DNA of 9,674 nt from JBGSKY01 sp041740995 (lineage in GTDB: Bacteria > Planctomycetota > Planctomycetia > Pirellulales > Pirellulaceae). Every line of letters starts with the position of its first letter. Position 1 is the first letter of the stretch. The DNA lies in the NCBI GenBank assembly GCA_041740995.1, contig JBGSKY010000071.1, positions 1 through 9,674 on the forward strand, given 5' to 3'. The position numbers and the translations under genes were made by a program. Under the pieces are notes generated by a model. The model searched no databases. It was not told the origin of the DNA and was given only the letters and a program-made list of their open reading frames with translations. Below are positions 1 to 8,280 of this stretch, in pieces.

Positions 1-32
1 TCGAGGATCGAACGTAAGCAGAATGACACACA

Positions 33-52
33 GTTCCCGATCGATCAGGAAC
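33..52. repeat. 20-base near-perfect palindrome upstream of the first gene
   Basis: GTTCCCGATCGATCAGGAAC equals its own reverse complement at 18 of 20 positions; the only mismatch is the pair at positions 38 and 47. It lies about 75 bases before the start of the PSCyt1-DUF1549-DUF1553 gene. It could be a protein-binding site or the hairpin of a gene ending left of the window. No T-run follows, so a classical intrinsic terminator is not supported. Confidence 0.4.
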
Positions 53-73
53 AGCGTTAGCCACAATGTATCC

Positions 74-85
74 GTCGTTAACGAC
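74..85. promoter_or_regulatory. Perfect 12-base palindrome, possible operator
   Basis: GTCGTTAACGAC is a perfect palindrome 42 bases before the ATG at 128. Its position and symmetry would suit a dimeric regulator of the first gene. A TATATT hexamer at 116-121 lies only 6 bases before the ATG; if used as a -10 box the mRNA would be nearly leaderless. I see no convincing -35 partner, so promoter assignment is speculative. Confidence 0.25.
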
Positions 86-127
86 ATCGACGCCTCGTAG
101 TTACAAATCTAAAGCTATATTTTTCAA

Positions 128-2959
128 ATGCGACTGCTTCAAACTCTCACTTTGTTTGGCCTTTTCGCCCACTCGTGCTCGGCTTTCGAATCAACGGACG
201 AGTATGAACATAGCGAAGTCCTTTTCGTGCGACGTATCGCTCCGTTGTTGCGCGAGAAATGTCTGGGTTGTCATGGCAAAGACCCAAACTCAATCGAAGG
301 CGGTATAGATCTTCGGCAACTTGATACGATCAAACGCGGCGGCGACAGCGGCGCACATGGAATCGTGGATGGCAAGCCCGACGAAAGCTCGATCTATCTA
401 GCTGTCCAACGCAGCGAAACTGAATTTTCCGCCATGCCGCCCAAAGAAAGCGAAGCTTTAGACGCAACGCAAATCGAATGGTTGCGAGATTGGATCGCAA
501 GCGGTGCCAAGTGGCCTGATGTGGAGCGAATCAAGTTGATCGAACATGGCTTCGCAAGCGAATGGTCAGTCGAAGATGGAATTACCGTGAAAACTTCGGG
601 AGGGCTGGATGAGGCTTGGACGAATCGTCGCTACGATCCAAAAGGGCTCTGGGCATATCAGCCAATAAAGCCGATCAACGTGCCTAAAGATGTTCCGTCT
701 GCAATTGACTATTTGATTGATGCTTCAATGCCAGAAGATTTGATCGTCGCCCCGCCAGCAGATCGAATAACACTAATCCTTCGAGCGACTTTCGATCTGA
801 CTGGGCTGCCTCCGACTCCCGAAGAGGTATTGCGTTTCTCGCAAGATCCACACTCGGACACCGAGGCGTTTGCTGACCTCGTCGATCGGTTGCTGGAATC
901 GCCTCGTTATGGTGAACGCTTGGCCCAGCATTGGTTGGACGTAACGCGCTATGCGGATTCGTCTGGTTTCGCAAATGACTACGAACGAGGCAACGCGTGG
1001 CGGTATCGCGACTATGTCGTTCGATCATTCAATAACGACGTGCCTTACAATCAATTCATTCGCGAACAAATCGCTGGCGATGAAATTGATCCCAATGATC
1101 CAACCATGTTGGTCGCGACTGGATTTCTCCGCATGGGTCCATGGGAACTGACAGGGATGGAGGTCGCGAAAGTCGCTCGCCAAAGATTTCTTGACGATGT
1201 CACCAATGCCGTGGGAGAAACGTTTCTCGGTCATTCATTACAATGTTGCCGCTGCCACGATCATAAATTCGATCCAATTCCGACGAAGGATTATTACAGC
1301 GTCCAAGCGGTTTTCGCGACGACGCAGCTTGCCGAACGAGCCGCTGCGTTCCTCGATGCAGAGAATCAAACCGGATTCGAAGAAAAGCGATATCTAGAGA
1401 AGATGCGCGACGATTACAATCAAACGCTAGCGCGGATGGATCAAATCAAGCTGGCCAATGCGATCAAGTGGTTCGATGCACAGGGCAAAGATCGATCAGC
1501 ATGGGACAAGGCGTTAAAGAATGCCAAACGAAAAGGAGAAAAGCAAAACGAATTCGAAGCTGCTCGTGCATTGATGAAGAAACAAGGCTTCGACGAACAA
1601 GATTACCCACCGGTGAACGTCGGATTTACGCCGCAAGAATTCGGCGAAGAGCGTGTCGCTCGAAAAGGACTGCAGCGTTTGGCCTGGGAGTTTGATCGAT
1701 ACGACGAATTTGCGTTGGCCGTCTACAGTGGTCGCACGCCATCATTGACAGCGGTCTACACACCGCTTCGAGTCGCGGATAAACCGATGACCGAGGGTGA
1801 ACTTGAGCAGACGGCAATACTCGCCGGCGGCGATCCTTTTTCGCCAACACTGAAAACGATGCCAGGGGTGCTCAGTGTTTTGGCCGATCAAGCTCCGGCG
1901 GACATTCCTGATGCCATCGTTGGCCGAAGGCTCACGTTTGCAAACTGGGTCGCCAATCCGAAAAATCCTCTCACCAGCCGCGTCATTGCGAACCGTCTCT
2001 GGCAATGGCATTTTGGTCGGGCAATTGCTGGCAACCCGAATAATTTTGGCTCGACAGGAAAGCGACCAACACATCCAGACCTCTTGGATTGGCTTGCCGG
2101 TGAGCTAGTCGCAAACCAATGGTCGCTTAAATCTTTGCATCGTGTGATGATGAATTCGGCCGCCTATCGTCGCGGTACAGCGCACCCTGATCCAAAAAAA
2201 CTGAACGAGCTCGATCCAGAACGCAACAGCTATGCCGCGTTTGAACCACGTCGATTAAGTGCGGAAGAGCTGCGAGACTCAATGCTCTTTGTCAGCGGTG
2301 AACTGAACTTGGCGGAAGGCGGAATTCCTTGTCGTCCAATCATTAACTCCGAAGTCGCGTTACAACCACGTCAGGTCATGGGAACATTCGCGGCGGCTTG
2401 GACGCCAAGCCCAGAACCTGCGCAGCGTAATCGGCGGTCAATCTATATTTTGAAACTACGCGGCGTCATTGATCCCAGTTTGGAGGTTTTTAATTCGCCC
2501 TCGCCCGATTTTTCCTGTGAACGACGTGACGCGTCAACGGTCACACCACAGGTTTTCGCAATGTTTAATAGCAACCACTCGCACGCTCGAGCGCTGGCGC
2601 TGGCCAACCGTTCAATCAAGCTCGGCCAAGATGATGAAGCGGTGATTGGACTGATCTACAATCGACTCTTTTGTCGGTCCGCTTCGCCGCAAGAAATCAC
2701 GCGGTGCATTGAGCATTGGCGGCAAGTTGAATCGATGTTGACCAATCACATCGAACATGAAGCTCAACCGCCGAAGCAGATTACTCGTGAAGCGGTCGAA
2801 GAAAACACTGGTGAAAAGTTCGCTTTTACAGAGACGCTTTACGCTGTTGAAGATTTTGTGCCCGATTTACAACCTTCCGATTGCGACCGCAAAACAAGAG
2901 CCTTGGCCGACCTCTGTCTCGTGCTGATGAACTGCAACGAGTTTGTCTACTTGTATTGA
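128..2959 (+). CDS. Secreted PSCyt1-DUF1549-DUF1553 planctomycete protein
   Basis: The 943-residue product starts with a short Sec-type signal (residues 1-19, hydrophobic, ending near CSAFE). A planctomycete cytochrome c domain (PSCyt1) follows, with heme motif C45-L-G-C48-H49 and the usual downstream AMPPKES stretch as likely Met ligand region. DUF1549 covers roughly residues 188-400, including ESPRYGERLAQHWLD and a second heme-type motif, C373-C-R-C376-H377, followed by DHKFDPIP, which is typical of the family. A charged, helix-rich linker spans about 412-520. DUF1553 runs from about residue 600 (RLTFANWV, NRLWQWHFG) to the C terminus. Length is ordinary for the family. The ATG at 128 is chosen because it begins the signal peptide; there is no clear Shine-Dalgarno site. 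The protein probably acts outside the cytoplasmic membrane with the next gene's product. The substrate is unknown; redox or polysaccharide roles are inference. Confidence 0.93.
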   Translation: MRLLQTLTLFGLFAHSCSAFESTDEYEHSEVLFVRRIAPLLREKCLGCHGKDPNSIEGGIDLRQLDTIKRGGDSGAHGIVDGKPDESSIYLAVQRSETEFSAMPPKESEALDATQIEWLRDWIASGAKWPDVERIKLIEHGFASEWSVEDGITVKTSGGLDEAWTNRRYDPKGLWAYQPIKPINVPKDVPSAIDYLIDASMPEDLIVAPPADRITLILRATFDLTGLPPTPEEVLRFSQDPHSDTEAFADLVDRLLESPRYGERLAQHWLDVTRYADSSGFANDYERGNAWRYRDYVVRSFNNDVPYNQFIREQIAGDEIDPNDPTMLVATGFLRMGPWELTGMEVAKVARQRFLDDVTNAVGETFLGHSLQCCRCHDHKFDPIPTKDYYSVQAVFATTQLAERAAAFLDAENQTGFEEKRYLEKMRDDYNQTLARMDQIKLANAIKWFDAQGKDRSAWDKALKNAKRKGEKQNEFEAARALMKKQGFDEQDYPPVNVGFTPQEFGEERVARKGLQRLAWEFDRYDEFALAVYSGRTPSLTAVYTPLRVADKPMTEGELEQTAILAGGDPFSPTLKTMPGVLSVLADQAPADIPDAIVGRRLTFANWVANPKNPLTSRVIANRLWQWHFGRAIAGNPNNFGSTGKRPTHPDLLDWLAGELVANQWSLKSLHRVMMNSAAYRRGTAHPDPKKLNELDPERNSYAAFEPRRLSAEELRDSMLFVSGELNLAEGGIPCRPIINSEVALQPRQVMGTFAAAWTPSPEPAQRNRRSIYILKLRGVIDPSLEVFNSPSPDFSCERRDASTVTPQVFAMFNSNHSHARALALANRSIKLGQDDEAVIGLIYNRLFCRSASPQEITRCIEHWRQVESMLTNHIEHEAQPPKQITREAVEENTGEKFAFTETLYAVEDFVPDLQPSDCDRKTRALADLCLVLMNCNEFVYLY

Positions 2960-3045
2960 TGCAATTTTTTCAAAACGATGCGATAGTTTACTTCGTCGAT
3001 CGCTTGTAGAACTTGCCGCTAACGTGCACCAAACAAAAAATAGAA

Positions 3046-3060
3046 GATCAAGAATTGATC
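3046..3060. repeat. Small perfect inverted repeat before the DUF1501 gene
   Basis: GATCAA-GAA-TTGATC is a six-base perfect inverted repeat with a three-base loop, 19 bases before the ATG at 3080. It sits in a 120-base gap rich in A (AAACAAAAAATAG just before it). It could be an operator or a weak leader hairpin, but it is short enough to arise by chance. Confidence 0.2.
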
Positions 3061-3079
3061 GCGAATTGAACTGCTTATT

Positions 3080-4489
3080 ATGAACGCTCGACGAAATTTT
3101 CTATACAGCATGGGCACTTCGCTCGGCAGTGTTGCTCTCTCGGCGATGCTGTCCCAAGATGCTTCAAGCGATGAGCTTGCAAGCCAATCAAGCGACGGCC
3201 CAATGTCTCCAAAGACCGGGCATTTCGCCGCGAAAGCAAAGAATTGCATTTTCTTGATGATGGAAGGCGGGCCATCGCACATTGATACATTTGACCCGAA
3301 GTCGTCTTTGGCAAAGCTTCATCTTCAAGAGTTCACGCGACAAGGCGAACAAAAGTCGGCGATGGAAAGCGGCAAGCGATATTACGTTCAAAGCCCCTTT
3401 CGTTTCGGAAAGCATGGCGAGAGCGGTGCGGACATGGCTGAAAATTGGGTTCATTTGGCAGGCGTTGCTGATGAGCTGTGTTTCTTCCGTGGCTGCCAAG
3501 TTGATAGTGTCAATCATCCGACCGCCATGTATCAAATGAATTGCGGTAATCGCTTTGGTGGCGATCCAGGTTTGGGAGCTTGGGTAACGTACGGCTTGGG
3601 TAGCGAAAATCAAAACTTGCCTGGCTTCTTAGTACTGCCGGAAGTCTCGTATCCACAAGGCGGCGCCGCGAATTGGAGTAATGGATACCTGCCAGCCTTC
3701 TATCAAGGCACTCCTTTGCGTCCGAAAGGTTCGCCAATTCTGGATCTACAACCACCCAGCGGCATAACTTCCCAGCGTCAACGCTTGAGCTTGGACTTAT
3801 TGGCGGAACTCAATTCTGCTCACGCCGAAATACATCCAGAACACGACGCTTTGAAAGCACGAATCGAGAGCTACGAGCTAGCCTTTCGAATGCAAATGGA
3901 AGTCCCCGACGCAATCGATCTCGCTGACGAGGACGCGGCGACTTTAGCGATGTATGGTATTGGAAACGATTCAACCGAAGCGTTTGGAAGAAAGTGTTTA
4001 TTGGCTAGAAAGATGGTCGAAAAAGGAGTCCGCTTCATCCAGCTTTACAACGGTTCCTGGGACAGCCACGATTATATTGAACGAGCGCATGGCAACTTGG
4101 TGGCCGGTGTTGATAAACCCATTGCTGCGTTGATTACGGATCTAAAACAGCGCGGGCTATTGGACAGCACTTTGATTGTTTGGTGCGGAGAATTTGGTAG
4201 AACGCCCGACAATGGCGTACGTGGCGGAGTGGCTTATGGCCGTGATCATAATCCCAATGCGATGACCATCTGGCTTGCCGGCGGTGGCTGCAATGCGGGA
4301 CACACAATCGGCGCGACTGACGAGACGGGAATGACAGCCGTTGAAGAGGTCCACCACGTTCGGGATTTTCACGTCACCTTGCTAAAGCTTTTAGGGCTGG
4401 ATGATAATAAGCTGACTTACTATCACGCCGGCCGATTTAAACAACTCAGCCAGTTTGGTGGCAAGCCAATTGATCGACTCATCGGTTAG
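3080..4489 (+). CDS. Tat-exported DUF1501 family protein
   Basis: The 469-residue product begins with a twin-arginine signal (ARRNFLYSMG at residues 3-12, then a hydrophobic stretch to about 24), so it is probably folded before export. The body matches DUF1501, a branch of the alkaline phosphatase/sulfatase-like fold. Visible signatures are GGPSHIDTFDPK at 63-74 (first metal-binding region), W327-D-S-H330-D, WCGEFGRTP at 368-376, GRDHNP at 387-392, and a C-terminal HVRDFHVTLLKLLGLD segment. These retain the His and Asp residues expected of a metal-dependent enzyme, though no DUF1501 reaction is firmly established to my knowledge. It lies 120 bases after the PSCyt1-DUF1549-DUF1553 gene on the same strand, the standard planctomycete pairing, so co-transcription and partnership are likely. 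The ATG at 3080 is fixed by the Tat signal; no strong ribosome binding site is visible. Confidence 0.93.
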   Translation: MNARRNFLYSMGTSLGSVALSAMLSQDASSDELASQSSDGPMSPKTGHFAAKAKNCIFLMMEGGPSHIDTFDPKSSLAKLHLQEFTRQGEQKSAMESGKRYYVQSPFRFGKHGESGADMAENWVHLAGVADELCFFRGCQVDSVNHPTAMYQMNCGNRFGGDPGLGAWVTYGLGSENQNLPGFLVLPEVSYPQGGAANWSNGYLPAFYQGTPLRPKGSPILDLQPPSGITSQRQRLSLDLLAELNSAHAEIHPEHDALKARIESYELAFRMQMEVPDAIDLADEDAATLAMYGIGNDSTEAFGRKCLLARKMVEKGVRFIQLYNGSWDSHDYIERAHGNLVAGVDKPIAALITDLKQRGLLDSTLIVWCGEFGRTPDNGVRGGVAYGRDHNPNAMTIWLAGGGCNAGHTIGATDETGMTAVEEVHHVRDFHVTLLKLLGLDDNKLTYYHAGRFKQLSQFGGKPIDRLIG

Positions 4490-4528
4490 TTGCCACACCG
4501 ACTAATTTTCCTTTGCAGTTTATCTCCG

Positions 4529-4556
4529 CGTCGGCCAGGGCCGGTCCTGACCGACG
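4529..4556. repeat. 28-base near-palindrome (strong hairpin) between genes
   Basis: The segment starts CGTCGGCCAGGG and ends TCCTGACCGACG, and matches its reverse complement at 24 of 28 positions. The two mismatched pairs are C4535/A4550 and G4540/T4545; the latter can form a G-U pair in RNA. It lies 40 bases after the DUF1501 stop and about 100 bases before the next gene. A hairpin this GC-rich could slow or end transcription or protect the mRNA 3' end. No T-run follows, so a Rho-independent terminator is not supported in its classic form. Confidence 0.5.
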
Positions 4557-4658
4557 ATTGGCAAGCGTCGCTTGGACGGGAAATTGCGATGCGGACGACG
4601 ACTAAGATTGCTTCTCCGAAACCATGCTTCGCCCCCAGCTGATTTGAAAGTAACCGAG

Positions 4659-5864
4659 ATGTCCACGCTCGCTAGCACCGTTGAAACCACTGCTCCTCGT
4701 CGCTTATGGTCCATCGATGTTTTTCGTGGTTGGGTCATGTTCATGATGCTGGCCCATGTGTTTGGTTTTTGCAAAATTTCTGAACAGCTACCTGACAATC
4801 GCTTTTGGGGTTGGCTCTGTTTTCAGTGGGATCATGTCGCTTGGCGTGGCATGTCATTGCATGATCTGATTCAGCCCGGTTTTAGTTTCTTAGTCGGCAC
4901 CGCTCTAGCATTTTCGATCGCCAGCCGACGGCGTCGTGGACAGAGCGATCGCAATTTAATATTTCATGCAGCGTGGCGAAGCTTAGTTCTTGTACTTCTG
5001 GGCGTGTTCCTAAGGTCATTCGGAAGAGAGCAAACCTATTGGACTTTTGAAGATACGCTAACGCAAATTGGTTTGGGATATTTGCCGCTTGTGTTAATTG
5101 CCATCACGGCCCGCAGGTTCACTTGGGTGGCAATCGGAGTCATATTGGTTGGATACTGGTTGGCCTTCGCATTGTTCGCACTTCCGGCGAGCGATTTTGA
5201 TTATGCAGGCGTGGGTGTCCAAGCCGATTGGCCGCATCTGCAACAGGGCTTTGCTGCTCACTGGAACATGAACAGCAATCTCGCTTGGTGGTTTGATACT
5301 TGGTTCTTAAACCTTTTCCCGAGATCGAAGCCATTTGTTTCCAACGGCGGAGGCTACGCGACGCTCAGCTTCATACCTACTCTGGCGACGATGCTCTTAG
5401 GATTAGTCGCTGGACGATGGCTCAATGAAGAACATCCTGCAAGAGCGGTCTTAACCCGCTTTGCGATTGCTGCCGTTGCACTTTTAGCTGTCGGTTATGC
5501 TCTGGACGCAACTGGAATTTGTCCCAACGTCAAGAGAATTTGGACACCGTCATGGGTAATGGTCAGCGGTGGATGGTGTTTCGTTGTACTGGGCCTATTG
5601 CATTGGATTTGCGATATCGCAGGCTATCGCGGTTGGGCGTTTCCGCTAGTCGTCTTGGGCATGAACTCGATCGTTGCGTATGTCATGGATTGGTTCATGC
5701 CCGGTTTCATTCGTGAAAACATGCAGCGGCATTTTGGTACGAGTTGGGATTCCTATTTCGTCGGCGAACTGTACTCGTCATTGGTCGGTGGCGGCATAAT
5801 CCTATTAATTATTTGGCTGATTTTGTATTGGATGTACCAGCGAAAGATCTACGTCAAGATTTGA
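4659..5864 (+). CDS. Multi-span acyltransferase, COG4299/HGSNAT-NagX type (DUF5009-like)
   Basis: The 401-residue product is an integral membrane protein with about ten hydrophobic segments. The N terminus carries the family signature: SIDVFRGWVMFMMLAHVFGF at 18-37, then WDHVAWRGMSLHDLIQPGF at 57-75. H59 in DHVAW lines up, by my recollection, with the catalytic histidine of human heparan-alpha-glucosaminide N-acetyltransferase (KHASW context), so the enzyme is probably active. The family is thought to move acetyl groups from cytoplasmic acetyl-CoA to a sugar amine on the other side of the membrane; the substrate here is unknown. I chose ATG 4659 over an in-frame TTG at 4572 because the extra 29 residues are basic and unlike the family start. 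GAAAG at 4646-4650 is a weak ribosome site. It follows the DUF1501 gene by 169 bases, separated by a strong hairpin, so it may be transcribed separately. Confidence 0.88.
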   Translation: MSTLASTVETTAPRRLWSIDVFRGWVMFMMLAHVFGFCKISEQLPDNRFWGWLCFQWDHVAWRGMSLHDLIQPGFSFLVGTALAFSIASRRRRGQSDRNLIFHAAWRSLVLVLLGVFLRSFGREQTYWTFEDTLTQIGLGYLPLVLIAITARRFTWVAIGVILVGYWLAFALFALPASDFDYAGVGVQADWPHLQQGFAAHWNMNSNLAWWFDTWFLNLFPRSKPFVSNGGGYATLSFIPTLATMLLGLVAGRWLNEEHPARAVLTRFAIAAVALLAVGYALDATGICPNVKRIWTPSWVMVSGGWCFVVLGLLHWICDIAGYRGWAFPLVVLGMNSIVAYVMDWFMPGFIRENMQRHFGTSWDSYFVGELYSSLVGGGIILLIIWLILYWMYQRKIYVKI

Positions 5865-6250
5865 TCAGTTCGTAAGGACGAGATAGTCGAATCAAGCTCC
5901 AACTTTTCTATGCTTTGTGCATATTTGATATCTGGCAAGTCCGACTGTTCAGAGCGTGACCATGTTTTTCCTTCGTGATCTTAGATTCCATTGTCTGCCG
6001 CAATTTCTGCGAAGCATACTCTACGAAACTACCGCTGAAATCCCACCGCTTTTCCATTAATAATTCTTGTCCAAAGCGATTCGATGCGTTTGTTACCCTG
6101 TTGGAACAGAGCAACGAGGACCATCGTTTGCGTTGAGGAACGTTCCCTATCAAGAATGTCCAGAAAGCTACGCGATGACCTAGTGACTTTGGTTCGGTGA
6201 CGATGCGGAGTGGACTAACGGCGGTGATGATGTTGTTGTCGTAGAAAAAC
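5865..6250. other. 386-base gap between convergent genes, no convincing gene
   Basis: This separates the + strand acyltransferase from the - strand DUF1275 gene. A - strand open frame of 130 codons (5908-6300) covers most of it, but its ATG lies inside the DUF1275 gene, its product matches nothing I recognise, and it has no ribosome site. I treat it as unsupported. A weak hairpin, TATGC-TTTGT-GCATA at 5909-5923, is followed on the + strand by TTTGATAT and on the - strand by GAAAAG; neither is a good terminator. Nothing else is evident. Confidence 0.5.
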
Positions 6251-6913
6251 CTAGTTCTTCTTTTTGAAGGTGTAAATTGTATAAGCGATCGAGGCTCCAC
6301 CTGTCATCGCCGCTGGAATTGACAACGCAGCGTACGAAAATTTTTGGAAAAGAACGGCGCCAATCATGCTGCCTAAAACGAATCCTGAAATCATCGTAGC
6401 ATACAGCTTGAAGCGAATAAGATCGGGCGGCAGTCGACGCAACCAATGGCCCAAAATGATTCCCATGTCTGTAACCATTCCAGAAATATGCGTCGTTCGA
6501 ATCACGGCGCCCGAATAGGAGCTCGCCATCGCGTTCTGGAGTCCGCAGGCAAATGAAAGCAGATAATATCCAAATGCAAATTCACGCATCAAAAGTGGAA
6601 TTGCAAGAATGATAAGAAGGGATTCAATGAAAAGTGCCAATCCATATCTTCGTCCAAGTTGAAGCGTGCTTTGTTGGATGATAAAACCGCTGAAAATTGA
6701 TCCGCCGAAGAACGCTCCAACAAGCATGAGTAGATGAGTCGTTGTTTTAATATCGGCGGCGGTAACGGCGATTGAAAGAGCTGTTGCAGTTCCCGTTAGA
6801 TGTGTCACCGCTTCGTGGCTGAGGCCAAGAAAGCCAACCGCATTGATGAAACCGGCTATCGAAGTTAGCAACCAACCGCCAACCCAAACCCAATTGGGCA
6901 ATCGAGATATCAT
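6251..6913 (-). CDS. DUF1275 (YoaK-type) membrane protein
   Basis: The 220-residue product is almost wholly hydrophobic, with about six or seven membrane spans, and has the hallmarks of the DUF1275/YoaK family. These are GFINAVGFLGLSHEAVTHLTG at about 21-41 near the N terminus, then GLQNAMASSYSGAVIRTTH at 124-142, continuing to ISGMVTDMGIILG. A basic KKKN tail ends the protein in the cytoplasm. Length is typical. The function of this family is not established; transport has been suggested because of the repeated membrane architecture. The ATG at 6913 begins the conserved part, with no clear ribosome site upstream. It lies 123 bases downstream of the Tat-exported protein gene on the same strand, so co-transcription is possible but the gap is wide. 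No functional tie between the two is visible. Confidence 0.9.
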   Translation of the reverse strand: MISRLPNWVWVGGWLLTSIAGFINAVGFLGLSHEAVTHLTGTATALSIAVTAADIKTTTHLLMLVGAFFGGSIFSGFIIQQSTLQLGRRYGLALFIESLLIILAIPLLMREFAFGYYLLSFACGLQNAMASSYSGAVIRTTHISGMVTDMGIILGHWLRRLPPDLIRFKLYATMISGFVLGSMIGAVLFQKFSYAALSIPAAMTGGASIAYTIYTFKKKN

Positions 6914-7036
6914 GTTTTAAAGCGAAGGAATAGCAAACGATCGAAACGGTAGAAGGATAGTTAGCTTATTCGGCAAACTAGGGCGGTGTGATAATTGATC
7001 GAGTTTCCAAGTTTTCGATTAGCCGCACCCGATATT

Positions 7037-7756
7037 TTAGACTAATTGGATACTGGCAACGAAGCGATCAAAGTTGAACTCATTGACAGAATCGGCAGCA
7101 GGAGAATCAACGAGGCGGATCAAATAGGACGCTATCCGATGATTCACGAAAATAGTCCTCGTACGAACCAGCGTTGGATGTGTCAGTTTCTGATGCTCGA
7201 ACAAATAAGTAGCCGTATATTCCGCTGCATCGCATGCCGAAAGCTGAAACTCGTTAGGTTGGGAAATGACTTCGAATGATCGTAACGCATCGTTGCAAGC
7301 CTTCGCATCTTCATGCAGCCACTTGATTGTCGCAGGTAGCTCAGGGCAGGACACTTCTTCGCCCTTCAATTCTCGCAAGACACGCTCAAGCTGGTCGCCC
7401 AGATCGAACAACTCTGCCAGCACTGGATTATTATCAATCAGATAGAATTGGGCACTCGGGGCAAAGCTGTCCGATGTCTTGGGGCGATGCGATACGGACA
7501 CGAAAGGTAGGTCCATCGAATCCAGAAGTTCCCCAGCAGCCACCTCATCATCAATTGCCAGAAGTTGTCCTGACTTTACAAGTCCCATTTCTTTAACGTC
7601 CATAAAGGACCATCCGATTGGTTTTTGGAAACCTATCCCCAGTTTGCGATTGAGGTAGTAATCCTCGACCAATGAAACGGCATCCGCAGGACTTGCAGCT
7701 AACGTTGCAAGAGTCGCTCCAAATATTTTTATGAATTCGCGCCGCCCAATTCCCAC
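7037..7756 (-). CDS. Tat-exported protein of unknown function, possible PsbP/MOG1-like fold
   Basis: The 239-residue product opens with a clear twin-arginine signal: R5-R6-E-F-I-K, then a hydrophobic run, with likely cleavage after SPADA near residue 26. The start is GTG at 7756, supported by GAGG nine bases upstream (read on the - strand) and by the signal position. The mature part has a short motif GIGFQKPIGWSF (40-51), an acidic helical middle (113-165), and a strand-rich C-terminal half (AEYTATYLFEHQK, RTRTIFVNHRIASYLIRLV) ending in a helix NEFNFDRFVASIQ. This order, with a GWSF-type opening, strands reporting on exported lipoprotein-like load, and a closing helix, suggests the PsbP/MOG1/DUF1795 fold group, but sequence alone cannot prove it. 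I recognise no named family. Only two cysteines are in the mature part (residues 137 and 153 by my count, plus one near 175), so metal or heme binding is not indicated. Confidence 0.82.
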   Translation of the reverse strand: MGIGRREFIKIFGATLATLAASPADAVSLVEDYYLNRKLGIGFQKPIGWSFMDVKEMGLVKSGQLLAIDDEVAAGELLDSMDLPFVSVSHRPKTSDSFAPSAQFYLIDNNPVLAELFDLGDQLERVLRELKGEEVSCPELPATIKWLHEDAKACNDALRSFEVISQPNEFQLSACDAAEYTATYLFEHQKLTHPTLVRTRTIFVNHRIASYLIRLVDSPAADSVNEFNFDRFVASIQLV

Positions 7757-7856
7757 AAGTTAAAACCTCATCTTACGAACCGAAATGCCTCGCTAATCGA
7801 GTCGCCGGAATCGAGCCATCAAAAGGAAGCGGCTGCCCAGCGACTTTGGTCCAAGT

Positions 7857-7873
7857 ACGCCCAACATGGGCGT
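7857..7873. promoter_or_regulatory. Perfect 7-base-stem hairpin, possible operator or leader element
   Basis: ACGCCCA-ACA-TGGGCGT is a perfect inverted repeat with a three-base loop, about 100 bases upstream of the - strand Tat-exported protein gene. It could be an operator for that gene or a hairpin in its leader RNA. No T-run follows on either strand, so termination is unlikely. Confidence 0.35.
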
Positions 7874-7887
7874 GAGTTTGTAGGGTG

Positions 7888-7929
7888 CGGAACTCAGTGT
7901 CAGTTCTCAGTCCCCTGTGTTTAGTTCCG
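7888..7929 (-). promoter_or_regulatory. Competing inverted repeats in the leader of the Tat-exported gene
   Basis: CGGAACT (7888-7894) is complementary to AGTTCCG (7923-7929), while the inner part GAACT (7890-7894) can also pair with the nearer AGTTC (7902-7906). Only one pairing can exist at a time. Such an arrangement can act as a switch in leader RNA, but the stems are short and no ligand-binding core is recognised. Confidence 0.2.
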
Positions 7930-8280
7930 ATAATCTTACAGGAGTCATGATACCAAACGAATAGCTCGTACGAAACAGACACGAGGCGAAGGCATATGCA
8001 CGGTGGAGCGTTCACCCAGTGCGGTCAAGCGTGCGGGCTTATACGAATCATCACGATCCGTCTTACGTTAAACGCTGGACGACTTCCACGCTTCATCGTT
8101 AGCGCTACAGACAAGTTTTTTGAAGCCATGGCTCATGGTAAGTTCATTGATCCATCCCGACGGTCCGAAAATTTCCATGACGACGTTTGCAATTCTTTGC
8201 GTCAAAAAAGCAGCACGTGGTATTGAGCGGTGTTACTTGACTGGGCCGAGGTCGAGAGCGAGAATTTTCATAGTGAATTC

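Noticed and set aside
66..308. 80-codon + strand frame overlapping the start of the first gene
   Set aside because: It lies in another frame of the well-supported 943-residue gene, has no recognisable domain and looks like a shadow.
3188..3613. 141-codon antisense frame within the DUF1501 gene
   Set aside because: It is fully opposite a gene with clear family motifs, and its product shows no domain; it is a codon-bias shadow.
5909..5923. Possible bidirectional terminator between convergent genes
   Set aside because: The stem has only five pairs, mostly A-T, and there is no proper T-run on either side.
5908..6300. 130-codon - strand frame in the gap after the acyltransferase gene
   Set aside because: Its start is inside the DUF1275 gene, it has no ribosome site, and the product has no recognisable motif or sensible composition.
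7773..8015. 80-codon - strand frame just upstream of the Tat-exported protein gene
   Set aside because: It spans the inverted repeats at 7857-7929, has no ribosome site I can see and matches no family. A leader peptide cannot be excluded but is unsupported.
8027..8093. Possible second attC-like site (AAGCGTG with CACGCTT)
   Set aside because: Only seven pairs form, the flanks do not extend the stem, and no box pattern of AAC and GTT appears in the required order.
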